A DNA stretch of 64,000 bases from Guillardia theta CCMP2712 (Eukaryota; Cryptophyceae; Pyrenomonadales; Geminigeraceae). The first letter of the stretch is position 1. Each line of letters starts with the position of its first letter. Below, in pieces: positions 37,985 to 51,257 of the stretch. The position numbers and the translations under genes were made by a program. The notes under the pieces are model-generated. The model did no database searches. It was not told the DNA's origin and saw nothing but the letters and a program-made list of their open reading frames with translations. The stretch covers positions 420,318 to 484,317 of the forward strand of contig NW_005434635.1 of assembly GCF_000315625.1 (NCBI RefSeq), in the 5' to 3' direction.

Positions 37985-38503
37985 GACTATACGATGACCG
38001 CTATCACCTTTGACGACGATAGCGCCTGCTAGGAGATGGTGGCTGGTGCTGTGCAAGAAGCAACCTCCCATCCCTCCTCCTTCTCCTCCTCCTCCTCCTC
38101 CTCCTCCTCCTCCCACGCCTCCTTCCTCTTTCATCCTTGTGGCCTTCCCCGAGGGTCTCAAGTGGATGTTCCTTTCACAGAACATTTCAGGTAAATCGAT
38201 TGTTCTTTGACAGAACATTTACTTGTTCTTCGTACGGAACTTTTTAATCGGTCGCCTGCCTACAGGCCCTACGAGCCGAAGCGACACGGGAGAGCCGCCA
38301 TGGTCAGGGAAGATGAGAGGAGGAGGAGGAGGGGAAGAGAAGCGGGCTAGAGGAGGAAGAGGGAGAGGGAGAGAGCACAGAGAACAGAGAAGAGAGAACA
38401 GAGAAGAGAGCAGGAAGTAGCTGAGTCAAGTCTGAAACTGTAGACCTGAAGTGCAAACCTGCAAGTCTCCCTTGTGTTGCATTCTTTGCGCTAAGATTGC
38501 ACG
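37985..38503. other. Divergent promoter region between NPRL3 and TIG gene 2
   Basis: Contains a (CTC)n run at about 38082-38112 and a GAGA-rich run at 38310-38410. The phrase ACAGAACATTT occurs twice (about 38177 and 38211). No gene. Confidence 0.5.
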
Positions 38504-41500
38504 ATGCAACTGCGAGACATCTCAGTTCGAATATCGTTGGGTATTTTTCTCGCCAGCCTTCATTTGTGCTCTTGTCAAACTTCGCCATGGTTTAACGCTT
38601 CAGAAACTGTCGCATACCTTGCAAGAGATTGGAAGGGCTCGGGGTATGCAGACGGCAGTACAACAGGAGCAAGCTATCTATACTCACCTTTGTCCAGTGG
38701 CTCCTGCCTTCCTCAACCTGGCTGGCCTTCGCCTTGCCCGGTAGATCAGATCGACTTGATCTTACTCGACCCAGCGCAATATGTGGGGACGGAACAAGTG
38801 AAGATGAACTTGACTTTGAGGTTCCACGGAGACGTGTTTCAGAGCTCACCGGGGGCAGACAACTACTACGGTATGCCAGATGGTTGTGCGTATGAGCGAA
38901 ACCATACTGTCCATGCAGACTTTAACGTTTCAGATGGAACTGTAATCATGACTATTCAGAAAACAACAAGTGACTATATCGCTTGCGCTCTCAACTTCGG
39001 GACCTCTTACTCACAGCATAAATCGTGGAACGATAACTCAAAGGCAGAGACCATCCCCTATCAGAGATGTTCGAGCAACGCTGCCTGCTATCCCAGCTTG
39101 GATGGAACTCAATTCAAAGGAAAGTTCCGATTAGGCAAGAGCACAGCCATTGATCCCCGGGGTTCGGAGTACAGACTCGACCTGGTCCTTGGGTTTCCTT
39201 ATGACAATGCAGGCTCAAATTCTTTCAGCTTCAGCAGCAATTGGATTCTCGCCTACTCTCCCACTAAGAATGTCATGACCTCTTTCCCGTCCTCCTTCGC
39301 CACTGTCGCCGCCTCGCAGACATTCTTGTACACGTTGACTTGGAGGGATCGGTTTGAAGGTCCGAACAATGAGTGGTTCAAGAACTACATGGCTACCATC
39401 AACTCAGTCAACCCGCCCTTCGGCCCTCAGGATGGAGGAACGCACATCACGGTGTACGGGAGCTACTTCCCTCCGACGGATGTCACACACACCAGGAATG
39501 GCTCCATCGTACTGATCAACGGAACGAGTGAGCCTCAGGAGTGCTGTGACAGTCGGTACATCAGTCAGAACATGTTCGTCTGCCGCCTGCCCCGAGTCGC
39601 TTGCCTTAATAACAACCCGCCAAACTTCGCTTGCGCGCAACCGGGCGTTTCGTTTGAAAACAAGACCGTCGCTCTGGGAATCAGGCCGTTTGCAAAAGGC
39701 TACAACGGAACCATTCCGGCTTCGAAACTCGATGAGTTTGTGGAACACGAAGGCACATGGGAGCTGATTGACGAGGACATCTACGGGGGGAAGTACATCG
39801 ATCCAGCCAAACGAAACCCCAACCAGACCCAGATCCTCCAGGCCTCCAGCTCGCAGGCTTTGACGACTTGCTGTCCTGTTTGCATCTCCCCAGGAGACCC
39901 CAAGTGCAGGTTCACCATCACGCAACTGAGCCCTGGGGTTTACAACGTCAGCATTCCTGCCATCATGTCGCCAGGCAAGCCGGGACCGTGCGACCCCGCC
40001 ACCAACATGATCAACAACTCCTTCATCGCCGGGATCGATCGCTCCCTCGACAACTTCTCGGCCAGCGTTCCCTTGTCCATCACCTCCTGCTCAAGTCTGA
40101 GCGGTACATGTAGCAAATATCCAAGGATAAGTATCCGGACGTCTTGCAAGAGACTCTACTGGTCTTTGGGCTCCATCTCGTCCTACACCCCTTCTGGTCA
40201 GACAGTAGCGATATACAACTGGGTGAGCAAGCAGACGTGCGAACGGAGGATGAGATGTGTTGCTGGACCCTGCATGCTTACCTTCCTCGCTCCTCAGAGC
40301 AGTTCTGTGACGGAGTTTCAATGGAGGACCTCTTCGCCTCAAGTTGGAATCTACACGCAGTATCCTTCTTCTTCGTTTGACGTAAATGGATTCCTCATGA
40401 ACCTTGCTATGCTCATCAACGCAGAAGATTGGCGGCGCCTTCAGCTTGTTGTAAGTTACTCACTGAAGCCAGCGAGTGCACTCACGCTTCTGACAGACAT
40501 TGGTCTCCTCCTCGAGCCTTCAGAGTCAAAGTATTGGGACCTTGTTTGCTGTCCGCTCGTACGAGAAGAGCAGCCCCATCACGTGTGTGCCGACCATGGC
40601 TGGCGGGTCTTGCTATGACTTCAACATGATCATCTACATCGTGAGCGAAGGGCCCGGGGGAGCCTCAGCCTCGGTCTCCTTGAAGAACCTGACCACGAGG
40701 AGCAAAGCGGCCACAGGCGACCCGTCGCTGAGAATGCTCAACATCATGGAGATCTACATCGACCAGGGGTTGAGCAGCAAGTCGACGCTGCCGTCCGGGC
40801 ACATCATTGTAAGTGTTGGTGTCTTGCTGCTTCGGTTGCCATGACTCTAGACCCACCAGGAATTCATCAAGGTTCAGTATCCTGGCGTGCTTCAATTCCA
40901 AAACCTCCAGATTCAGTATTCTGCTGAAGTGATTGCGATTCATGGTGATCCAAGCGCAGGGTGAAAAAGCAAGTTTGGGGCTATGCAGCGTTGGGAGTGA
41001 CCAGGACGGGCGGAAGCGATCTGACAGCAACCGGTGCAGCAGCGTCTTGCGCCAACCTCAAGCTGACCTGATTCCCCTCAGTGAATTACGAGACGATACA
41101 GTACAACACAACATCATCTGCAAGGGTGACGGAGACAGAGAAACAAACTGTCGACTGACACTCGTGATGAAGGGGCTTGGAGAAGATTTCGCTTCCAAAC
41201 AAGGGCAACTTCGATGGAACAACGGAGACTCGGCGACCAAGTTTGATCGTCTTGCGAGTCGATCTCCACATGACTGCCATGCAGACAGATCATCATTCCT
41301 ATCCATCAGAATGGACTTATGCAGCAGTCGCTGACATTTGAGGTCTGTCAATGTTTCCTCTTGACATCTCTCAGTTGAAATCTCCAGGTCCGCATTTTCA
41401 CCGCCGTGAACTCAAGTCTGCTTGTGGACCCTCAGGTCTTTCTCACGGAGGTAAAGGCTCAGCGTTGACTGTGCCCAGAACGCCACTGTGACGATCGTTG

Positions 41501-41787
41501 GAATCAACGACGTGCCGGAGCCCCAGTACCTGGGAAACATGATGAGCATCGTCGGAGCTGTGAGATCAGCGCTGTGACATGTGACTTGCTGATTCTTGTG
41601 TGCAAAGGTTTGCGGAGCAATCACTTCTCTCACGTGCATGCTCTTCATAGCACGAATCATCCGCAGCTTCAGAAAAGGTTTCTTGTATCTGCTCGGGGAT
41701 GCGCTGACCAAGTGTTCAGAACAAGAGGAAGACGTGTACGAGGATGAATTTGACGAGAACAAGCTTTCAAAACCTTTGGTTAACTAG
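38504..41787 (+). CDS. IPT/TIG-domain single-pass membrane protein (paralog 2)
   Basis: Ten exons: 38504-40450, 40497-40808, 40860-40915, 40960-41033, 41082-41125, 41173-41240, 41285-41342, 41388-41435, 41479-41559 and 41608-41787; in phase, 955 residues. The N-terminal signal peptide (about residues 8-24, SVRISLGIFLASLHLCSC) leads into an ectodomain very like paralog 1: YLARDWKGSGYADG, FHGDVFQSSPG, GMPDGCAYERNHTV, then the TIG domain INSVNPPFGPQDGGTHITVYG. Near the C-terminus VTIVGINDVPEPQYLGN is followed by a membrane helix and ARIIRSFRKG; the cytosolic tail is longer than in paralog 1 and acidic (EQEEDVYEDEFDEN). Exons 3-9 (56, 74, 44, 68, 58, 48, 81 nt) equal those of paralog 1, so the copies arose by duplication of an intron-bearing gene and now point in opposite directions about 18 kb apart. 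Function unknown. Confidence 0.87.
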
Positions 41788-41898
41788 TGACCTCTGATGA
41801 TACTTTAATTTATCCATCTCTTCTCACTCTACAATACAATGTATTTTCAAAAATATAACCATGGTAATCAAAAAAGGCAAGAAACAAACGAACTCCAA

Positions 41899-43315
41899 AA
41901 CCAATCCAGCAAAAACAACTCAAGCTTTACCAGGAGCGATACAACATTCTCCCTCATGTCTATACCTCTGACTCGCACCTGCCCGACAACTCAGTCTCTC
42001 CTTCCATCCCTCGAGCTCGTACCTGACTCCCCTCCTCCCTCCCTCTACTCTCCGCTCGTCACCTTGGCCCACGTGTCTCCGTTCCTGCCGACATGCTCAG
42101 CCATCTACCGCTCCAGCCCCCGTCGGCTGCCGTCGAGATCCGCTCAACGCGTCTCACCAGATGTCCCGTATCGTCTTCTGACTCACTCCGTACTGCTTGG
42201 CGAGCTCGATCGACAGCCTCGTGCTCGTTCCTCGCTTCTGCGGGGGTCCTGCATCAGCTCCGCACAGAGCACGCGAGACGAGCTACCGCGTGGGCCTTGT
42301 CCGGTCTTTGGAGGAAGATGTGCTTGGCCTGCACAACCGGCTCTCACGCCTGCGCTCCCCCCCAGCACAGCTCTGACAGACCTCGACCTCCGTCAGGGCG
42401 ATCTTCCAAGGCTTCCTTCGCTTGGACTGCTCTGCTTGCTGTCCCAGCCTGGGGCTGCTGACTCGCAGCGCTTGGTCGAGCTGGTGACGCCTCATGGCTT
42501 CCGCGGCCTCTTCGCCGGATCGGACTGTGCTACGCTGCTCCTCGCGCTGCCCGTCGATCGCCGAGGTAGCGACGAGGCCTCGATGGAGATCGGCTGGCAG
42601 GCTGCGGGTCGACCACGAGCCGGCAGTGTCCGGGTGCAGGCTGAGCAAGAGCGGACAGGCTGGCGGCGCTTGTGAAGGCTCCGCCAAGAGCTGCGCCCGG
42701 CGATGCGCGTGCGGGCATGCAGGAGCTGCCAGGGCTGCTGAGCACGGGGTCACTCATGCCTAAAGCCATGTCACCAGATCAAGCATGTCGCTCACCCTGC
42801 TCAGCATGGCCGCTTCCTCCGAGAGGCACCGAGCCGCCGCCGGGATGCTTGTTGTCCTGCGCGATGCTCACGAGCCAGACGGCGCATGGCTGCTGCACGG
42901 CGTGACTCAAGGCAGGAATGAGCATCAGCGGGGTAGGACGAAGCGGGATAGGAACCAGCGGCATGCGAGGCTGTGGGTCCGGGGCGGTCTGTTGCATGCT
43001 ATGCGCCATGGGCGCTGGGGCCGGGAGAGACACACGAGGCAGGCAATCAAGACCTCACGAGGACGCAGCCAAGGCGAGCACGAGCGAGCGAGACCGAGAG
43101 AGATCAAGAGAGACTCGAAGAATAGACCGAGACGACTACAGCCACGCAAGACCACCGCACGGTGACGACCAAGATGCGATCACCAAAGGTCTTGAGCGCA
43201 GAGCCTGGGCGGAGAGAGAGGAGAGGCTGCGGGCACGAGCAAGTCAGGGAGGGAGGGGAGGGGGTAGAAGGAGCCAACAACAAGAGGGGCATTCACGAAG
43301 GGTGTTGCAGGAAGT
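41899..43315. repeat. Dispersed 1.4-kb element, copy A
   Basis: Nearly identical to 44725-46140 and 59628-61008. Starts at CCAATCCAGCAAAAACAACT and ends in a GGGAGGGAGGGG tract plus AGGAGCCAACA. Open frames on the plus strand (about 240 codons) are GC-driven and have no domain. The minus strand keeps a helix-turn-helix remnant. Confidence 0.85.
42154..42240 (-). pseudogene. Decayed helix-turn-helix frame in element copy A
   Basis: The minus strand reads LSIELAKQYGVSQKTIRDIW and then a stop (TGA). This is a typical recognition-helix pattern (LAxxYGVSxKTIRDIW) of HTH proteins abundant in algal and oomycete repeats. Upstream, protein-like sequence (IFLQRPDKAHAVARLAC) is in another frame, so the gene is broken. 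Confidence 0.5.
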
Positions 43316-44397
43316 AGTAGTTGAATACTCTGGGTTGTTTTACAGGTACACGAGCAGACAGGAAGATGAGATAGGATGGGATATGATAAGAAAACTTGGG
43401 AGCAAGGTGAAGAAAGGGAGGAATGTTTCGAGAGCTTCTGCTGCAACGAGAGTTTGGGAAGCAACTGCTGAGAGGATGAGGGAAGAGTTCGTAGTGATGG
43501 TTGGAAACAAGACAAGGACCGTGAGGGGGGTCAATGGAGCAGGGACGAGCTGCGGCGCAGGGAGCAAGGGGCAGAGAAGGAGCAGAGGAGCGAACGGGGG
43601 CGAGAGAGGATAAGCGACGTTGTAAACATAATTAATGGAGGTAGTCGCTTATAGAATTCCTGGAGGGGTGGTACTAAGTGTGGGAAAGCTGCGGGTCATG
43701 AGTCATGTTGATGGGGTGGTCAAATCCTACCAAGAGCGTGCCTACTGAGAGTCCCAAGGGGGTGGGGTACTCTCAAAAGTAAAACTGAAGGTTGATCGAG
43801 GAGGAATCGAGGGGGTAGGGGTACAAGTGCAGTACAAGTGCTCTTCCTAAGAGGGGTGGGGTTGCAAACTGTGTCCCTGGAATGCCACGAGAAGAAGAGG
43901 AATGAAGATCAAAGAGACAGTCTTGCTTTGTTGAGACATCACATACTGACAGTCTCACTTGTTGTCAGTTTTAAATTCCTGAAAGCAATGTGATTTGTTG
44001 GTTGTATTGTATGAATTTATGATCCTCCCAACAACATACATACTGAATGGAACGAAAACATGTTTGCAATCAAGCAATCCCCCACAACAATTTTTCAGTT
44101 CCCCAGGAGCTTCAGTAACAGTTGTAAGCGCAGAATTGGACTAAAAGATTTAAGCGACCGATGGAAAGATTTTCATAATCGTGAACTCTCTTAACACGCA
44201 TCGCCTTGATTTTGTGCAACAGGGGCAACCAAATCGAAAAGATTTCAACTCTTCACATAAAAGCAGACAAGAATCGTGATGAAACTTGAGGTTCTGCCCT
44301 ATGTGAGCTTGATTTCTATGGGAATACCTGACGATTTCTCTCAGCTCAAAATTCAAGTCTCATGTCTCAGTCAAATTGCTACTGAGACTGCAACGCT
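43316..44397. other. Spacer with G-rich GGGGTAGG block
   Basis: No gene supported. GGGGTGGTAC, GGGGTGGGGTAC and GGGGGTAGGGGTAC words cluster at 43660-43870; the rest is AT-richer unique sequence. Confidence 0.5.
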
Positions 44398-46140
44398 GTG
44401 CTTGCCATGCTCTGCTCACATGATGATCTAATCTTTCATCGATACGCACACCGATCGAGCAGTCCTCCATGCCCTCTTGCAACCTGATGTACGACAGTCT
44501 ACTGCTGCCGGCTAGGACATAAACCTATTCCCCAACAGATGCCGCGCACTGTGTGCGGTATAAGTCTTTGGTCTGGTGTACCAAACAACCTTTGAGGAGG
44601 GCTAGGGATCTTGATACTGTATATTCGAGCCAACAAGGACAACATGCGACTGTAGAGTAGAATATTGCAGAGCAAATAAAACAACGAACCAAAAAAAACA
44701 ATCAACAGAAAACGATGATCCAACAACCAATCCAGCAAAAACAACTCAAGCTTTACCATGAGCGATACAACATTCTCCCTCATGTCTATACCTCTGACTC
44801 GCACCTGCCCGACAACTCAGTCTCTCCTTCCATCCCTCGAGCTCGTACCTGACTCCCCTCCTCCCTCCCTCTACTCTCCGCTCGTCACCTTGGCCCACGT
44901 GTCTCCGTTCCTGCCGACATGCTCAGCCATCTACCGCTCCAGCCCCCGTCGGCTGCCGTCGAGATCCGCTCAACGCGTCTCACCAGATGTCCCGTATCGT
45001 CTTCTGACTCACTCCGTACTGCTTGGCGAGCTCGATCGACAGCCTCGTGCTCGTTCCTCGCTTCTGCGGGGGTCCTGCATCAGCTCCGCACAGAGCACGC
45101 GAGACGAGCTACCGCGTGGGCCTTGTCCGGTCTTTGGAGGAAGATGTGCTTGGCCTGCACAACCGGCTCTCACGCCTGCGCTCCCCCCCAGCACAGCTCT
45201 GACAGACCTCGACCTCCGTCAGGGCGATCTTCCAAGGCTTCCTTCGCTTGGACTGCTCTGCTTGCTGTCCCAGCCTGGGGCTGCTGACTCGCAGCGCTTG
45301 GTCGAGCTGGTGACGCCTCATGGCTTCCGCGGCCTCTTCGCCGGATCGGACTGTGCTACGCTGCTCCTCGCGCTGCCCGTCGATCGCCGAGGTAGCGACG
45401 AGGCCTCGATGGAGATCGGCTGGCAGGCTGCGGGTCGACCACGAGCCGGCAGTGTCCGGGTGCAGGCTGAGCAAGAGCGGACAGGCTGGCGGCGCTTGTG
45501 AAGGCTCCGCCAAGAGCTGCGCCCGGCGATGCGCGTGCGGGCATGCAGGAGCTGCCAGGGCTGCTGAGCACGGGGTCACTCATGCCTAAAGCCATGTCAC
45601 CAGATCAAGCATGTCGCTCACCCTGCTCAGCATGGCCGCTTCCTCCGAGAGGCACCGAGCCGCCGCCGGGATGCTTGTTGTCCTGCGCGATGCTCACGAG
45701 CCAGACGGCGCATGGCTGCTGCACGGCGTGACTCAAGGCAGGAATGAGCATCAGCGGGGTAGGACGAAGCGGGATAGGAACCAGCGGCATGCGAGGCTGT
45801 GGGTCCGGGGCGGTCTGTTGCATGCTATGCGCCATGGGCGCTGGGGCCGGGAGAGACACACGAGGCAGGCAATCAAGACCTCACGAGGACGCAGCCAAGG
45901 CGAGCACGAGCGAGCGAGACCGAGAGAGATCAAGAGAGACTCGAAGAATAGACCGAGACGACTACAGCCACGCAAGACCACCGCACGGTGACGACCAAGA
46001 TGCGATCACCAAAGGTCTTGAGCGCAGAGCCTGGGCGGAGAGAGAGGAGATGCTGCGGGCACGAGCAAGTCAGGGAGGGAGGGGAGGGGGTAGAAGGAGC
46101 CAACAACAAGGGGGGCATTCACGAAGGGTGTTGCAGGAAG
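44398..46140. repeat. Dispersed element, copy B, with 330-bp 5' extension
   Basis: The 1.4-kb element (44725-46140) preceded by a 330-bp segment (CTTGCCATGCTCTGCTCACA onward) that also precedes copy C at 59306. Copies B and C are therefore part of a longer duplicated block that continues into the helicase 5' end. Confidence 0.85.
44980..45066 (-). pseudogene. Decayed helix-turn-helix frame in element copy B
   Basis: Same LAKQYGVSQKTIRDIW remnant and same in-frame stop as copy A, so the lesion predates the spread of these copies. Confidence 0.5.
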
Positions 46141-46969
46141 GAGTCGTATGGACATGGACTCACGAGCGGGAGGGAGGGAAGACGAGAAAGCAGTGATGTC
46201 ACAAACAGATGAGAATCTACCTGCAACTGCCAATGGATATGCAATAAACAATACTCAGATAGGAGGAATATTCGCCAGGTAGATCAGTACAAGGATGCTC
46301 ACACAATCAGTGCAGGAACAAGCGGGGGTCAGGAAAAGAGGGTGGGGATATTTAATAGAAGGAGAGAGGGAGAGTCGAACAAGGGCAAGAAGTTTGAGGC
46401 TGGTTGTGAATCGGGAGACAGCAAGGCGGGGGGGGGGGGGAGGGGGTGACTCGCCTGGAGGAGCGGAGGGCAATCAACTATAAATTAGGGAGCAGGTGCA
46501 GATGTTAATTTAAAAGTGAAGTTTGAGGTAGGTAGGGGTGGTCAAATCCTACCTTGATTCCAACAAAATTGAGATCCAAGGAGGGTCCCAGGGGTCCTTG
46601 GACTGAGTGGGGCCTACCTTCCCTGTAGTAAGAACCCTCGTGATAAATAACTGACGCTCACAACATGTCTGTTTGTCTGCGCAAGGAGGGTCAGGCCTCT
46701 TGGCCCGCTCGGACAGCACCCTGCTATGACGCCGACTGACTCATACACCCAGGCAGTGCCGGTTATCACAGCTAGCATAAGCGTTGCGATATGATTTTAT
46801 GGACTAGCCCTCTAACCCTTTTTTTTCTTTTTTTTTTCTGGGATGTTTACAACACAACACGGCCAGTAGTAACGAAGAATCAGATTTGACCCACGCGATC
46901 ACCGATCAAGACTCCCGGGGTCTGACAAAAAGCCCGCCAAAAGCAAAGTTTGTGGGAAGGCAGACAGAA
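46141..46969. other. Region upstream of the helicase gene
   Basis: Holds a poly-G run (46429-46440), GGTAGGGGTGG words near 46530, and a segment at 46735-46900 that recurs at 61940-62110 (CACAGCTAGCATAAGCG; GGACTAGCCCTC; ATGTTTACAAC; CCAGTAGTAACGA). The T-rich tract CCCTTTTTTTTCTTTTTTTTT lies at 46817-46840. Confidence 0.55.
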
Positions 46970-49900
46970 ATGTCGCCAAGACGCTTCTTGGCTCCTCAAG
47001 CTCATCAGCTCCTTCCTCTCAATCACTCCCCATCCTTCCAAGTATCAGCCCTCTCACACAATCCTCTCTCTCTCCTTCCGCCTCCCAGGAAGGTCGTGGA
47101 CGTCCCTCCCGCACTCCAAGGGATTTTCAAGCACGTCTTCGACTTCGACGCTTTCAACGACATGCAGGTACACATGCTGCAGCGATGAATGGTCAAGGCC
47201 TCCCTCAATCTTTCCATGTAGAGCCAAATGCTCGATAGAGTCCTTCTTTCAGATCATAGCATCGCCTTGGGTGCTCCGACTGGATCCGGCAAGACTGCTG
47301 TCTTCGAGATGTGTGTCTTCCTTTAGTGTGTGGAGAGGCTTCTGATCTTGATTTCTTGTGGTGGAACCTGTTGGGAAATATCAGGGCCATCTGCAAACTG
47401 TTTGCCGAGCGAAGAGGCAGCAGGAAATATCCGGAGAAGGCCATCTTCCTTGCACCGGCCAAGTTCTTGGTTTCTCAAAAATACGAATCTTGGAAACCCA
47501 AGTTTCAATCTTCAATGCAAGTAAACGTTGTCATGTTGACAGGAGACACAGAAATATCCGTCAGCGATCTCATGGCAGGTGAAGAACGCTGAGAACCTTT
47601 GAGCACTGCAACTGACTGAACGCGTTGGTATCCGGGGCAAAGCTGACCTTGTTGTATCGACGCCTGAGAAATGGGAAAGCACGACGAGGAGATGGAAGCA
47701 GATTGAGCCTCTGATTAGTGCCATAAGATTGCTAATGGTGCGCTTCACTTCATGCAGAGATCAGCTTAAGAACTGTTCTGACATAGATTGACGAGATACA
47801 TCTTGTGTCCGACGAGTCAAGAGGCGCTTGCTTAGAAGCATGTATCTGTCGGTAACAAAATGTGATGCAATGGTTCAGGCTGCTGAAAGTCAGGCAAGCA
47901 TGAAATCTATCAGGAAATGGCAGGAAGAAACAAATTTCAACCATCAAACAAGCCACCCTCTACGAATAATTGGAGCCTCTGCAAGCGTTCCCAATTTGGA
48001 TGACATTGGTTCTTGGATTGGTGCTCCCTCATCGCATGTTTGCCTGTTCGGAGAAGAATATCGTCCGACTCCCTTAGAGTATAAGGGTATGAGTTTTTGA
48101 ATTCTGACGTGCAGAGGTCGATGACAGCGCACTCAGTACTCGGATACCCAAGTACTGGGAAAAGTGAGTTCGTGTTCGACAAGAATCTGAACTTCAAGAT
48201 TCCAGGAAATCTCCTCTAAATCCCACAAACCTTGTTAAAATGATACTTGTGTGCAGATCTCATAAAATTGCATTCGCAAGGAAGGCCAGTACTGGTGTTT
48301 TGTTCAACACGGAGTTCAGCAAGTCAAGCAGCGCTGTACATGAGCAAACAGAATCTTAGGCCGGACCCCTATCAACAGGAGCAGCTGAGACTGCGGTCGA
48401 GAGACATAGGTCGTGTGAAAGACAGGACTTTGCGTGAAGTACTTACACATGGGTATTCCTCGCATTAATTCAAAGTCGACCACTGTGCAACAATAGCTGT
48501 TTCAGGTTCGGATTCCATAATGGATCGCTTGAGAGTGAAGATCGGAAAATTGTAGAAGGCCTATTTCAATCCAGACTTCTAATATGGTATCAAAATATTT
48601 GAGTCGCAAAAGAGATTTGGAGTGAGAGCTTTTTCAGTCTCTTTACAACTACAACGCTTGCAGTTGGAGCAAATCTTCCAGCATACTTAGTAATCATCAA
48701 ATCCACTCTAACGTACGACAGCAACACGAAGGCCTGGAAGGTTGTTTTCTGATGTACTCAATAACTTGAACTTAAGTTTGAATGTTTTCCATGACAGGAA
48801 TATGATGCTACCTCTATACAGCAAATGGCAGGAAGGGCTGGTGCACACCTACGCAAATTCCAAGTTGCCTGTCCTTAAGAAAACGATTGAATTGGCAGGG
48901 CGACCAGGCTACGACGTGGAAGGAAAAGTAATAGGTGTCTTCCATCGTTTTCCGTAATACCGATCTTACCCATTTTCAGTTCTAACGCAACAACATACTG
49001 CTGGAATGTATGAAGATTCGATTTGTTCAAAGGTTTGAGAAAAACTTGTACGTTTGCCGTGGTAATCGACTTGTATGAGGAAGACGCCTCTCGAAAGCCA
49101 ACTTCATCTTGCCTTGATCGAGCATCTGAACAGTGAAATCGTTCTAGAGACCATCAAAGACATAGATACCATGCTCGCATGGGCTTCGGAGTAAGTTGCA
49201 CATAATCTGAATTCTTCCTGAGAATATACAACGTGCAGGACATTCTTATGGGTTCGAGCGAAGAAAAGACCAAAATTCTATTTTCCAGCTCTTATGTCTT
49301 CCAAGTGCGAGATTTCAGATTCTAGAATAGAACAGCACATCAAGCACTTGATGATGCAAGAATACAACAAATTGAGAAACGCTGAGCCTCCATTTGTGGT
49401 GCCTTTAGACAGAGACGCACTTACATTTTCAAGCACGGTAATTCTGATATGAATGTTGAGAAACACTAATGTGATATCAAGCCATTGGGAGCTATCATGG
49501 CTAAGTACTGTATTGCATACGAAACTATCTTGAGCTTTCGTACCGTTCCTGAGACAGCTCAAACAAGTGAACTAATCGAAGTGATCTCCTATGCTCAAGT
49601 AGGCGCATCGAATCGGGGCAGGATGATGTCTGACATCCAGCAGGAATTTTCTCCTTTCCATTGTAGAAATGAACAAAAAAAGATACTTGAGAATGCCAAC
49701 AAGGACAGCAAGCTTGTACGGTCATCACTAATCAACATTATGTTTGTTGACAGAAACATCTAAATCACTTCCAGATTCAAGATTTGCAAGAAATCCAATA
49801 CTGGAGGTTGGACTACACCGAGAAAAGTCAACTGCTTGCTACAAATCGCCATCAGCACCGGAACAATCGAAAACTTCACGTTGCGACAGGAAATGCAGGG

Positions 49901-51257
49901 AATATGTGACACTGGATGTCGAGTCTGCGAGGCATTGATAGGTTCGTGGTCGATCCTAATTCAAAGTCGTTTACTACATTTCCGGCAGAGTATTGTTCGA
50001 CCAAAGGGATGCTAACTCCTACCTTAAACGCCATGCATTTATATCAAGTACAACTCTTTCTCTCTGTGTGAAATCAATGATGCTTCTATCCAAGTCGATC
50101 AGGCAGAAGACATGGCATGATGATAAGAATGGAAGGATACTTCAGCAGCTTCCTGGTGTACTCTGATATCACGGTATATGAAGGGATGACTGGTGCAATT
50201 AGGTATTGGAGATACGTTCTCCAGAAAACTTGTAGCTTCAGGAGTGAAAGATCTTGAGGATCTCAATCAGCTGGGACCAGGGAAGTTTGAATCTCTTGTT
50301 GGTAGACATACAGGAGGTTTTGGATCTAAAGTCATGGAGGAATTGCGATCAATACCTTCGTTTTCAGTACAATATAGCAAGGCTTTCGACGGCAAGAAAG
50401 CTGACATCGACTTGAGAATAACAGCTGTTTCGGTGTGCAACTTCAAGAAGAAAACATTTTTACCAGTTCTTTTGGTGGGTTCAGAACAAGGAGGGATCAT
50501 CCTCAAGAAAGCATTGCAATTCCCGGTAGGGTCCCGTGACATCAAAATTCAACTGCATGTCCAAGACATTGAGCTTCACAAAACGCTTGCGATTCACGTG
50601 AAAAATTGTACATTCTACATTTCGTGCGCTGATAATGCACAGGTTATAAACAAGAATTTCGTGGGCAGGGATGCTGTCCTTGAGATCGTGCTCTTCGTGA
50701 GAAGCAACATCAATCCAGTCACTACAGCTGATCATGCCAGCAAGGAAGCAGATCCAGAAAACCATCATCATGACATCAAACGGAAAGTGAAGAGGCCAAA
50801 ACAAGATTCGATCGTCAGAGAAGCTCTAGAAAACAAAGTATCCGTCAAGAAAGTCAAGCTGCTCCACAGCTCCCTATCCGAGACCACCAAGGCTATTCAT
50901 CGTACCCGCGAGGAGTCAGAACCATTCAACTGGGATATCGAGAGATTCGCCTACAGAGGCTCCCAAGCCCCCTCGCGATGTGACCGCCCAGGGTCAATGC
51001 AGTCATATGGACGTGAGGCTTTGCAGGGTTACATCAGTCATACAGTCGATACGCCAAGGAAAGAAGTTGCAGGAATCAACGGGAAGTTGTCAATGAGCTC
51101 TGTTGTCGAACCTCACGCTTCCAGATATCCGCTTCAGTTACAAAAGTCAGTGTTTGCATTTCTAGCTGCCACCAACGACGAGGTGCCTGCAAGGAGTTGT
51201 AATTTGGAAGCCAAGCATCACTCGTTTAGCTACGACTCTTTCTTCGAGGAGTTTTGA
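46970..51257 (+). CDS. HFM1: HFM1/MER3-type meiotic DNA helicase
   Basis: Many small exons; the first half resolves as 46970-47167, 47222-47310, 47385-47578, 47643-47737, 47787-47851, 47890-48086 and 48115-48163, all in phase. Motifs: FDFDAFNDMQ (Q-like motif), LGAPTGSGKT (Walker A), FLAPAKFLVSQK (Ia), VVSTPEKWE, IDEIHLVSD (motif II, DEIH), RIIGASASVPN (motif III), then PVLVFCSTRSSASQ (IV). Later exons give PLELALIEHLNSEIVLETI with FLWVRA, the winged-helix part typical of Ski2-like helicases. The last exon (50193-51257) starts LGIGDTFSRKLVASGVKDLEDL (helix-hairpin-helix region of Sec63) and continues through a Sec63 domain to a Ser/Lys-rich tail. HFM1 promotes crossovers by stabilising D-loops in meiosis, so it hints at a sexual cycle. 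Exons between 48164 and 50192 are not fully resolved. The start is uncertain: the related fragment at 61428 suggests a longer N-terminus. Confidence 0.85.

Noticed and set aside
41954-42675. About 240-codon plus-strand ORF conserved in three element copies
   Set aside because: Conservation is of the repeat DNA itself; Pro/Leu/Arg-rich composition follows GC content, several other frames are equally open, and the only domain-like sequence is on the other strand.
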